Shown: piece by piece, positions 1 to 6,921 of the stretch
How the letters are laid out: every line of letters starts with the position of its first letter
How positions within the stretch are numbered: the stretch's first letter is position 1
Assembly (NCBI GenBank): GCA_937898205.1
Contig: CALEJC010000039.1
Coordinates: 1-14,650, forward strand
Length of the DNA stretch: 14,650 nt
Reading direction: 5' to 3'
DNA from: an uncultured Bacteroidales bacterium
Lineage (GTDB): Bacteria > Bacteroidota > Bacteroidia > Bacteroidales > UBA932
Translations under genes and position numbers: made by a program
The notes under the pieces: generated by a model
The model's database searches: none
What the model was told of the DNA's origin: nothing
Seen by the model: only the letters and a program-made list of their open reading frames with translations

Positions 1-2445
1 CTAACTCGCCGTTCCAAGGGCGACAGCTCAGCCGTAGAGATGGCGGGCTTCCCACATCACGCCCTTGAGACCTATCTGCAGAAACTGATCCGCTCGGGTT
101 ACAAAGTTGCTGTATGTGACCAGCTTGAAGACCCGGCACTTACCAAGACAAAGCTTGTAAAGAGGGGAGTGACCGAGATCCTCACTCCCGGTATCGCTTT
201 TGGTGAGACCATGCTTGACCAGAAAGAACACAACTTCCTGGCGGGCCTCTATTTTGAGAAAGATCAGTATGGTCTTTCTCTGCTGGATGTCTCTACCGGC
301 ACTTTCCAGGTGGCTCAGGGCTCGTTTGACTATATCGTCACACTTCTGTCTTCTTTTCACCCGCGTGAGCTCCTTGTTCAGAGAGAAAACCTCCGTTGGG
401 CGCGAGAGAAGTTTCAGGATCAATACATTTCACACATAGACGAATGGGCCTTCTCCTATGATTCGGCCGTCAATCGTCTATGTCAGCAGCTTCAGACACA
501 GAGCCTCAAGGGCTATGCTGTGGAGCCTTATCCCTATGCTCTCTGCGCTGCCGGGGCATTGCTTGCCTACCTGGAGCAGACTCAGCATGCCGGTTTGAAA
601 AACATCTGCTCTATCTCCCGCATCGATCAGGAGAAGTTTGTGTGGATGGATAAGTTTACCGTCCGCAATCTTGAGATTTTCCAGAGCGCTGCCGGCAGCG
701 ACGGAGTCAGTCTTGTGGACACTATTGACCGTTGCTGCTCGCCTCTTGGCTCGCGAATGTTGCGCCGCAACCTTGCGATGCCGATCATGGACCTCAAGGA
801 GCTGGAGCGCAGATATGATGTGGTGCAATATTTCACGGAGCAGCCGGAGGTCCTCGATCGGCTGGGAGAGCTCATCAGCGACGTGGGTGACCTTGAGCGC
901 ATCGTTGCCCGACTTGCGACAGGAAAGATCCTGCCGCGCGAGCTACTTCAGCTGAGACGTTCGCTTGAGCAGAAAGATCCGATCCGTCAGCTGTGTATGG
1001 ATGCAGGAGTGCCGGCGCTTGAGAAGCTTGCGTCAGGACTGAAGAATACCAATGCTGCCTACGATCTGATCGGCAGCACTTTGAGCGAGAGCAGTGCAGC
1101 CGCAATCGGCAAGGGCGATGTGATCGCTCCGGGAGTGGATAAGGAGCTGGATGAGCTGCGTGCGATTTCTCGAGGTGGCAAGGAATACCTCAACGACCTG
1201 CTTGCCCGCGAGATTGAAAGGACGGGGATTAACTCGTTGAAGATCAACTACAACAATGTCTTCGGCTATTATATTGAGGTGCGCAATTCCGCACGCGACA
1301 GAGTGCCGGAGGATTGGGTGCGCAAGCAGACTCTTGTCAATGCCGAGCGTTATATCACCGCAGAGCTCAAGGAATATGAAGAGAAGATCATCACCGCTGA
1401 GGGGTCGATCTATCAGATTGAAACAAGGATCTATGGGGAGATGGTTGCCACTCTTCAGAAGTCTATCCGCGATATTCAGCAGAATAGTCAGATCATCGCG
1501 CAACTTGACATGCTGCAAGGATTTGCGCGTCAGGCTGCAGAGCGAGGCTACTGCCGTCCTCAGCTGGACAAGTCATCGGTACTTGAAATCAAGGGAGGCC
1601 GCCACCCTGTGATCGAGACTCTTCTTCCTCTCGGTGAGGAATATGTGCCAAACGATATCTGTCTGGATAGTCGTGGCGAGCAGATCATCATACTGACAGG
1701 TCCAAATATGTCGGGTAAGTCTGCGCTTCTCCGTCAGACTGCGTTGATTGTGCTGATGGCACAGATCGGCTCGTTTGTCCCTGCAAGCTCAGTGAAGATG
1801 GGCTATTTTGACAAGATCTTTACACGTGTGGGTGCGAGTGATAATATTTCCCGCGGCGAGTCTACCTTTATGGTCGAGATGCTTGAGACATCCATGATCA
1901 TGCACAACATGTCGGCTCGCTCTCTGGTGCTTCTCGACGAGATAGGTCGTGGAACCTCTACCTACGACGGTATGGCCATCGCCCGCTCTCTTGTGGAGTA
2001 TATTCATAGCCACGGCAAGGGAGCCAAGACTCTCTTTGCTACTCATTATCACGAGCTTAACGATCTGGAAAATATCTACCCACGAGTTAAAAACTACCAC
2101 ATTGCAGTGAAGGAGGATGGCAATGATGTGATTTTCCTTCGCCGTCTGGAGAAGGGTGGAGTGGCCAAGAGCTTTGGTCTTCATGTGGCTCGTCTTGCGG
2201 GCATGCCGCGCGAGGTGATAGAGTCGGCTCAGAAGACATTGCGTGAGCTTGAGGCCAAGGAGAAGCATGCGAGCGCGATGGATATCAAAGACGATGGTAG
2301 CCTCCAGCTCTCTTTCTTCCAGTTGGACGACCCTACCTTGTCATCCCTGAAATCCAAGCTTGAGGCTACCGATCTCAATAATATGACTCCTATGCAGGCT
2401 TTTGACCTTCTTCGTCAGATGAAAGCCGAGCTCGGAGTGGAATAA
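1..2445 (+). CDS. mutS: DNA mismatch repair protein MutS (5'-truncated by window edge)
   Basis: MutS recognises base mismatches and small loops in newly replicated DNA and recruits MutL. The frame is open from base 1 and already reads as MutS before the first ATG at 40, so that ATG (start of MAGFPHHALE, a conserved internal MutS block) is not the start. About 60-65 N-terminal residues, including the F-x-E mismatch-reading motif, lie outside the window. Visible hallmarks are the Walker A motif GPNMSGKS (1699-1722), the Walker B/signature block LLDEIGRGTSTYDG (from about 1930) and the C-terminal helix MTPMQAFDLLRQMK. QLSFF at 2305-2319 matches the sliding-clamp binding consensus, in the tail region where MutS proteins usually carry it. 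The visible part is 814 codons, implying a full length of about 875, normal for MutS1. It ends 9 bp from the convergent GH2 gene, with no hairpin terminator between them. Identity is very secure. Confidence 0.98.
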   Translation, partial: LTRRSKGDSSAVEMAGFPHHALETYLQKLIRSGYKVAVCDQLEDPALTKTKLVKRGVTEILTPGIAFGETMLDQKEHNFLAGLYFEKDQYGLSLLDVSTGTFQVAQGSFDYIVTLLSSFHPRELLVQRENLRWAREKFQDQYISHIDEWAFSYDSAVNRLCQQLQTQSLKGYAVEPYPYALCAAGALLAYLEQTQHAGLKNICSISRIDQEKFVWMDKFTVRNLEIFQSAAGSDGVSLVDTIDRCCSPLGSRMLRRNLAMPIMDLKELERRYDVVQYFTEQPEVLDRLGELISDVGDLERIVARLATGKILPRELLQLRRSLEQKDPIRQLCMDAGVPALEKLASGLKNTNAAYDLIGSTLSESSAAAIGKGDVIAPGVDKELDELRAISRGGKEYLNDLLAREIERTGINSLKINYNNVFGYYIEVRNSARDRVPEDWVRKQTLVNAERYITAELKEYEEKIITAEGSIYQIETRIYGEMVATLQKSIRDIQQNSQIIAQLDMLQGFARQAAERGYCRPQLDKSSVLEIKGGRHPVIETLLPLGEEYVPNDICLDSRGEQIIILTGPNMSGKSALLRQTALIVLMAQIGSFVPASSVKMGYFDKIFTRVGASDNISRGESTFMVEMLETSMIMHNMSARSLVLLDEIGRGTSTYDGMAIARSLVEYIHSHGKGAKTLFATHYHELNDLENIYPRVKNYHIAVKEDGNDVIFLRRLEKGGVAKSFGLHVARLAGMPREVIESAQKTLRELEAKEKHASAMDIKDDGSLQLSFFQLDDPTLSSLKSKLEATDLNNMTPMQAFDLLRQMKAELGVE

Positions 2446-2454
2446 TCTGTTTTA

Positions 2455-4884
2455 TTACTCAGCTGTAAAAGTAATTGTTGCCGGAGCAAGACCTTCTGAC
2501 TCAACTGTCACAGTCACTGTGCCAGGCTTTTCTGCCGCCACGATGCCAAGGCACATGCCCGAGTAGGCCTTGCGTTCAGAGGCGAGAACCGATGAGAGGT
2601 CCTGCATATTGCCGCTCTCTACACCAATCAGCTCAGCACCCTTGACAGAAAACTTGATGAGGTTGTCGGCGAGAGGACAGATATTTCCTTCAGCATCAAG
2701 CACTTCCACGGTTATATGTGCAACATCGGTAGGGTCTGCCTTGAAACTCTCTCTGTCGACGCTTGCGCGGATTTGGGCTGGCGCTCCGGCCGTGCGGATA
2801 ATCTGCTCAAAACGCTCTCCGTTTTTGGTGCCCACTGCTTTGATTTCTCCTGGCTGATATTCTACATCCCAGACCAGGTGAAGGTCTGCAGTTGTTGCAA
2901 AGTTTTTGCCCGGGCCATATTGTGACCAACTGAGTTCTACGCCCTTGCGAGGGTATTCTATTGATTTGGTACCGTAGGATTTGCCGTTGACAAACAGCTC
3001 AACTTCTTCGCAGTTGGTGAAGCAGGCTACCTGAAGTATATCTCCTTCTCTTCCCTCCCAATTCCAATGAGGAAGAAGATGGAGGACAGGCTCATCGCTC
3101 CAGATGCTCTTGAAGAACCAATATCCGTCTTTCTTGAATCCGCAGTTGTCGAGATAACCCGAAGTCGCGCCTCTTGATGGCCAGCGAGACTCGCCGTAAT
3201 AATCGATACCTGTCCACATAAAGTCACCGATTACATAGTCGTAGTTCATGGTAAAACGCCATCTTTCCTCCACATCGATGAGATTGCTGCTGATGATGCC
3301 GCGGCTGATGCGACGTCTGTTTTGTTGTCCTTGGGCCGCCTGCTGACGTCTGTCAGGGAAGAAATATTGTCTGCGTGCACCACCAAATCCTGAAGATTCT
3401 GTAGCGACAACGCGGCGCTCAGGGTGCGCGGCTTTATCAATGGCATATATGAGCTCGCGTCGGGTGCGCCAGCGGTCAGGGTAGTTATAACCCACGATAT
3501 CATCTTCAAATTCAGCAAGATACTCTTCTGTGGCAGGAGTGTTGGATGCGATATTGTCATTGCCGCAGGTTACAAGTCTTGTCGGATCGAGCTGATGGCA
3601 GTATGCGATCATCTCACGTGCCAGCTCAGGGCCGACAGCTGAGCTCTGGTCAGGAATCTCGTTGCCGATGCTCCACATCACCACCGATGCATGGTTGCGG
3701 TCGCGTGCCACCATTGCATAAAGGTCGCGCTCGTGCCACTTATCAAAGTCGATATGGTAGTCAAACTCATTCTTGCCTGCTGCCCATTGATCAAAGGCTT
3801 CGTCCATCACGAGCATTCCGTGCTTGTCACAGAGATCGAGGAACTCCGGTGCAGGTGGATTGTGTGCTGTGCGGATCGCATTACAACCTCCGCTCTTTAG
3901 GATTTCGATGCGGCGCTCCCATACTCTCTCCGGTACTGCTGCACCCACAGCTCCACCATCGTGGTGGAGGTTTACGCCCTTCATCTTGACCTGCTTGCCA
4001 TTAAGAAGGAAGCCTTTGTCGATATCATATTCTATTGTGCGGATGCCAAGGCTGCTCTCCACTGCGTCCTTTTCTTTGCCGTTTACAATAATCTGAGAAC
4101 GGAGAGTATAGAGATAAGGGCTTTCTGTGTCCCAAAGTTTGGCATCGGCCACTGCGATTTCCTGATAGACCGTTTGCTCCTGGCCGGCAATGAGGGCGAT
4201 GTCTTTATCCGCAACGGCTACTTCCTTGCCTTCTGCATCGATGATGGTCTGACGGACGATGGCATTGAGCTGAGACTTGGCGTCATTGATGATTTCGGAT
4301 TGGACTTTAATTGTAGCATTGCCCTCTTGAACGGACTTGGTGTAGTGGAATACGCCCCATTTCTTGAAGTGGGTTTTATCGGTGGCGACCAGACGCACGT
4401 GGCGATATATGCCAGAACCTGTGTACCATCTTGAATTTGGCTGCTTGGAGTTATCTACATGAACAGTAATAATATTCCCTTTGGCCTTGAGCACAGGTGT
4501 CAGGTCATAAGAAAAACTTGAATAACCATAAGGCCAGGTGCCGAGGCAGACTCCGTTGACCCAGACGGTGCTGTTCATATACACGCCGTCAAACTCGATA
4601 GAGTATAGCTTGTCACGGCTATATCCTTTTACGTCAAAGCTTTTGCGGTACCATCCGGTGCCGGAAGGAAAATATCCGACTCTTCCTGCACCGGGGTTGG
4701 ATTCGAGGTTCTCTCCCTCGATGCTCCAGTCGTGCGGAAGATCAAGCTGTCTCCAGGATTTCTTTTCTTCTCCTAAAGAAAATTCCCAGTCGTTGTCAAA
4801 GTTGGTGATTGTGCGGCTTTGCTGAGCTGACGCAAGGCTACAAGAAGCCAAGAGTATGGCAACTAAAGTAAGGAGTTGTTTCAT
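2455..4884 (-). CDS. Secreted glycoside hydrolase family 2 enzyme, beta-galactosidase-like
   Basis: GH2 enzymes cleave terminal beta-linked sugars (galactose, glucuronate, mannose and others) with a retaining mechanism. This 809-residue protein starts with a signal peptide (about 1-20), which may end either at ASA|QQ or at a lipobox, LASC with C15. Then follow a GH2 sugar-binding jelly roll (about 25-165), an Ig-like domain (about 170-285), a TIM barrel (about 290-590) and C-terminal beta-sandwich domains. The acid/base is E409 in WSIGNE, the nucleophile is E496 in VVATESSG, and the barrel closes with WTGIDYYGE (557-565), a motif common in GH2 beta-galactosidases. A Q/R-rich patch (512-525) sits between the nucleophile and that motif. 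No SusC/SusD partner is in view, so it is not in an obvious polysaccharide utilisation locus here. Family is certain; the exact substrate is inferred and could also be an arabinopyranoside or a glucuronide. Confidence 0.93.
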   Translation of the reverse strand: MKQLLTLVAILLASCSLASAQQSRTITNFDNDWEFSLGEEKKSWRQLDLPHDWSIEGENLESNPGAGRVGYFPSGTGWYRKSFDVKGYSRDKLYSIEFDGVYMNSTVWVNGVCLGTWPYGYSSFSYDLTPVLKAKGNIITVHVDNSKQPNSRWYTGSGIYRHVRLVATDKTHFKKWGVFHYTKSVQEGNATIKVQSEIINDAKSQLNAIVRQTIIDAEGKEVAVADKDIALIAGQEQTVYQEIAVADAKLWDTESPYLYTLRSQIIVNGKEKDAVESSLGIRTIEYDIDKGFLLNGKQVKMKGVNLHHDGGAVGAAVPERVWERRIEILKSGGCNAIRTAHNPPAPEFLDLCDKHGMLVMDEAFDQWAAGKNEFDYHIDFDKWHERDLYAMVARDRNHASVVMWSIGNEIPDQSSAVGPELAREMIAYCHQLDPTRLVTCGNDNIASNTPATEEYLAEFEDDIVGYNYPDRWRTRRELIYAIDKAAHPERRVVATESSGFGGARRQYFFPDRRQQAAQGQQNRRRISRGIISSNLIDVEERWRFTMNYDYVIGDFMWTGIDYYGESRWPSRGATSGYLDNCGFKKDGYWFFKSIWSDEPVLHLLPHWNWEGREGDILQVACFTNCEEVELFVNGKSYGTKSIEYPRKGVELSWSQYGPGKNFATTADLHLVWDVEYQPGEIKAVGTKNGERFEQIIRTAGAPAQIRASVDRESFKADPTDVAHITVEVLDAEGNICPLADNLIKFSVKGAELIGVESGNMQDLSSVLASERKAYSGMCLGIVAAEKPGTVTVTVESEGLAPATITFTAE

Positions 4885-4898
4885 GTGGTTATTGATTA

Positions 4899-4912
4899 TG
4901 TGTATTCACACA
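4899..4912. promoter_or_regulatory. Inverted repeat TGTGT-N4-ACACA at the GH2 gene's predicted transcription start
   Basis: A perfect 5-bp inverted repeat with a 4-bp centre overlaps the downstream end of the GH2 -7 element and the expected transcription start, about 15 bp before the ATG. This is a good place for a repressor site, but the arms are short and it could be chance. It is too short between arms to be a standard CRP-type TGTGA-N6-TCACA site. Confidence 0.3.
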
Positions 4913-4941
4913 AAAATAATCATTTACACCATAGAAACAAA
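4911..4941 (-). promoter_or_regulatory. Bacteroidota-type promoter of the GH2 gene
   Basis: On the minus strand, TTTG (4938-4941) is followed after exactly 19 bp by TATTTTTG (4911-4918), matching the Bacteroidota -33 TTTG / -7 TAnnTTTG pattern. Transcription would begin near 4905, giving a leader of about 20 nt before the ATG at 4884. The whole promoter fits in the 77-bp gap between the GH2 gene and the upstream outer-membrane-like gene, so the GH2 gene need not depend on read-through. Confidence 0.75.
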
Positions 4942-4961
4942 AGCTCCTTTAATTGCAGAAA

Positions 4962-5474
4962 CTAGAAATTAAAGCCGAAGGAGATTTTAGGCATCACCTC
5001 TGTGTAGCCGTCCTGATAGAAGACAGAAGCTCCGATGGACAGTCCTAGGCCTTTGCCGTTTTTCAGACCCCAGTCCCAACCGAGATAAGGCTCAAAAAGA
5101 CCGCAGGTCTTAAAATCCCAGGCTCCACCGATGTGAGTGATAGGGAACCCAAAGCCGGCTCTGATACCAGCGGTTGGAGTGCTGGCTTTTTTGCGCCAGA
5201 AGGATTTGTACTCAACAAAGGCGTGGAACAGGGTTGGAGGCACTTCGTCAATCGGCGCGAGGAAGAAGCCCAGTCCGCCACCTAGATAGTGGTGCTCGTT
5301 GAACATATAACCATGCGAGGTGTCCAGGCCGAGCCACACAATGTACTGATTGGTGAAGGACACGCTACCTGCATAGCCTTTCTGCCTGTAGCTAGGGATT
5401 TCGCTGACTGTCTGAGCGTTGAGGGAGAACGAAAGGATGATCGCAGTGAATGCGACGGTTAATAATCTCTTCAT
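4962..5474 (-). CDS. Small predicted outer-membrane beta-barrel protein, family not recognised
   Basis: I do not recognise a named family. The 170-residue product has a classic signal peptide, MKRLLTVAFTAIILSFSLNAQ, with probable cleavage before or after the final Q. The mature part is a series of short alternating, Gly/aromatic-rich stretches, about seven or eight, such as LGGGLGFFLAP, TAGIRAGFGF, EPYLGWDWGL and LGLSIGASVFY. It ends in FGFNF, and a C-terminal Phe is the usual signal for outer-membrane barrel assembly. Size and pattern suggest a small barrel of the OmpW/OmpX kind. An in-frame TTG at 5492 would add six residues, but it lies inside the predicted -7 element and therefore upstream of the transcript, so the ATG at 5474 is chosen. 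The product is probably surface exposed, which makes the homopolymer in its promoter notable. Confidence 0.72.
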   Translation of the reverse strand: MKRLLTVAFTAIILSFSLNAQTVSEIPSYRQKGYAGSVSFTNQYIVWLGLDTSHGYMFNEHHYLGGGLGFFLAPIDEVPPTLFHAFVEYKSFWRKKASTPTAGIRAGFGFPITHIGGAWDFKTCGLFEPYLGWDWGLKNGKGLGLSIGASVFYQDGYTEVMPKISFGFNF

Positions 5475-5489
5475 ATTATATTTTTTATG

Positions 5490-5519
5490 CAAATATAAGG
5501 GGGGGGGGAGAAATCCAAA
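5490..5519 (-). promoter_or_regulatory. Promoter of the outer-membrane-like gene with a C10 tract in its spacer
   Basis: Reading the minus strand, TTTG (5516-5519) and TATATTTG (5490-5497) match the -33 and -7 elements. They are separated by 18 bp, ten of which are an uninterrupted run of C. The GH2 and EF-G paralog promoters in the same window both have 19-bp spacers, so this copy is one base short of the local norm and a gain of one C would restore it. The -7 element ends 15 bp before the ATG at 5474, leaving a leader of roughly 10 nt. The promoter fills the 48-bp gap downstream of the HD-domain gene. Confidence 0.7.
5499..5508. repeat. Homopolymer G10/C10
   Basis: Ten consecutive G on the plus strand. 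I saw no other G/C run of comparable length in the window. Tracts of this length are prone to slipped-strand mispairing. It lies wholly inside the spacer of the promoter at 5490-5519. Its length could also be a sequencing or assembly artefact, as homopolymers are error-prone on some platforms. Confidence 0.95.
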
Positions 5520-5522
5520 ATT

Positions 5523-6155
5523 TTATTGATTTTCTTCAGTGAAGAGCTTCTCAAAGATGATGCCGAGTTGCGAGCGGTCGCGGATTATGCTGCGAAGTTC
5601 TGCGAGCTTTGCAGCATTTGGCGACTGCGGCACCCAAAGCTTGAGATATCCGCCTTCGGCATATTTTTCCTGAAGATGCTCCACGGTGCGCTCCCAATGC
5701 TCTTCCTTGCTATGCTCAGGGTAGTTGGAGAGCCCAAACTGAATGGTCCTGCGGATTATGGTGATAGGATCGATAACTCTATCCGCTTCAGCGAGGATGC
5801 GTCCGTAATCGCTTCGCGGAGCTGTTTTGCTGGAAGCGCGGTGATCCTCGGCAGCCTGAGCGATAGTCTCAATCTCCAGCTCGGAGAACCATTGTCTGAG
5901 AGCCTGCGTTTCGCGAATTATCCTGCCGGACTCCAGATGATGAGTCTTGCGGTCGACGCTCAGGCCTGTGTCGTGAAAAGCCGCTGCAGTATAGACGATG
6001 TTGAGGTCCACATCAAAATACTGAGCCAGAGAGAGGCTCTGCTCGATTACTGTCAAGACATGATCCCTCCGATGAGCCTTGTCAAAGGCATCATACAGAG
6101 GGATGATTTCTGTCTCGATATAGGACCTGAGTGCACTATTAACCTTGCTGTCCAT
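5523..6155 (-). CDS. HD-domain metal-dependent phosphohydrolase
   Basis: HD-superfamily proteins are metal-dependent phosphohydrolases acting on nucleotides or other phosphate esters. With the ATG at 6155 (210 residues) the metal-site ladder is H32, then H61-D62 in AAFHDTGL, H72/H73, H105 and D125 in AEADRVID. This matches the H...HD...H...D layout, including the extra histidines of the two-metal subgroup. No RelA-synthetase, TGS or sensory domain is attached, so (p)ppGpp hydrolysis is not implied and the substrate is unknown. An in-frame TTG at 6164 would add three residues; the ATG is preferred. The start lies 17 nt inside the end of rsmA, so translation is probably coupled to it. It is the last gene of the minus-strand cluster before the separately promoted outer-membrane-like gene. 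Confidence 0.85.
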   Translation of the reverse strand: MDSKVNSALRSYIETEIIPLYDAFDKAHRRDHVLTVIEQSLSLAQYFDVDLNIVYTAAAFHDTGLSVDRKTHHLESGRIIRETQALRQWFSELEIETIAQAAEDHRASSKTAPRSDYGRILAEADRVIDPITIIRRTIQFGLSNYPEHSKEEHWERTVEHLQEKYAEGGYLKLWVPQSPNAAKLAELRSIIRDRSQLGIIFEKLFTEENQ

Positions 6156-6921
6156 TTTGTGCAATCATCTGTGTGAGAGCGACATAATCTTCAACGCTGA
6201 GCTTTTCTGCACGTAGGTCAAAGACTTCATTGCTGCTGTCAAATCCTTCCGGAAGCAGAGGCTTGAGAGCGTTGCGGAGGGTCTTGCGTCTCTGGTTAAA
6301 CGCAGTCTTGACAACTTGCTTGAAAAGCTTCTCGTCGCAGCCCAGCGACTCTCGACCGTTCCGTCTGAGGCGGATCACTGCCGACTGCACCTTCGGAGGC
6401 GGTGCAAATGCACCACTTCCCACGGTGATGATGTATTCGATGTCATACCAGGCCTGCAGCAGCACGGATAGGATGCCGTAGGTCTTGGTGCCGGGCTTCT
6501 CTGCGATGCGTTCTGCAACCTCTTTTTGTATCATGCACACCACCTCGCCGACGCGGTCCTTGTCATCAAGGATCTTGAAGAAAATCTGCGAAGAGATATT
6601 ATAAGGGAAGTTGCCGATCACCCTGTATGGGCCGGGAAAGAGCCTGTGGATATCAAGTCTCAGATAATCAGCCTCATAAAGCTTTCCCTGCATATTAGGG
6701 AAATGTGTCAGGAGGTAGGCTACCGACTCCCCGTCCAGCTCTACAAGTTTAAGGTTGATGTCTTCTCTTTGAAGCAGATATTGGGTGAGTACACCCATAC
6801 CCGGGCCAATCTCAAGCACATCCGGCACTCCCCCTTCTGTCAGAGACCTTACGATGGTTTTAGCGATGCTCTGATCTGTGAGGAAATGCTGTCCAAGGGC
6901 TTTTTTTGCTCTAACTTCCAT
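6139..6921 (-). CDS. rsmA: 16S rRNA (adenine1518-N6/adenine1519-N6)-dimethyltransferase RsmA (KsgA)
   Basis: RsmA dimethylates two adjacent adenines in the 3'-terminal helix 45 of 16S rRNA using S-adenosylmethionine, late in small-subunit assembly. The 260-residue product has normal length. It opens with the family block KKALGQHFL (6-14), then the SAM motif EIGPGMGVLT (37-46), acidic ligand residues E61 and D85, and the catalytic NFPYNIS (104-110). VQSAVIRL is the usual later block, followed by the small helical C-terminal domain. Its ATG shares an A with the upstream mrp stop codon (TAATG), indicating translational coupling. Its 3' end overlaps the HD-domain gene by 17 nt. The assignment is secure. 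Confidence 0.97.
   Translation of the reverse strand: MEVRAKKALGQHFLTDQSIAKTIVRSLTEGGVPDVLEIGPGMGVLTQYLLQREDINLKLVELDGESVAYLLTHFPNMQGKLYEADYLRLDIHRLFPGPYRVIGNFPYNISSQIFFKILDDKDRVGEVVCMIQKEVAERIAEKPGTKTYGILSVLLQAWYDIEYIITVGSGAFAPPPKVQSAVIRLRRNGRESLGCDEKLFKQVVKTAFNQRRKTLRNALKPLLPEGFDSSNEVFDLRAEKLSVEDYVALTQMIAQNGQQG

Noticed and set aside
1789..2268. A 159-codon open frame antisense to mutS, and similar long shadow frames on the opposite strand of the GH2, rnhB and LOG genes.
   Set aside because: They oppose genes with full family motifs, have no family-like sequence themselves and are expected by-products of the coding strand's composition.
4899..4912. A CRP-family binding site upstream of the GH2 gene.
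   Set aside because: The arms are TGTGT/ACACA with a 4-bp centre, not TGTGA-N6-TCACA. It is kept only as a generic inverted repeat.
4933..4958. Possible terminator (AAAGGAGCTTTTG on the minus strand) between the outer-membrane-like and GH2 genes.
   Set aside because: The stem is only 4 bp, without a convincing T run, and the sequence overlaps the GH2 -33 element.
5475..5492. An N-terminal extension of the outer-membrane-like protein from a TTG codon at 5492.
   Set aside because: The TTG is part of the predicted -7 element, so it would not be in the transcript. The ATG at 5474 begins a clean signal peptide.
5523..6155. (p)ppGpp hydrolase (SpoT/MESH1-like) identity for the HD-domain protein.
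   Set aside because: Only the generic HD metal ligands are present; the SpoT-type hydrolase sequence blocks and accessory domains are not visible.
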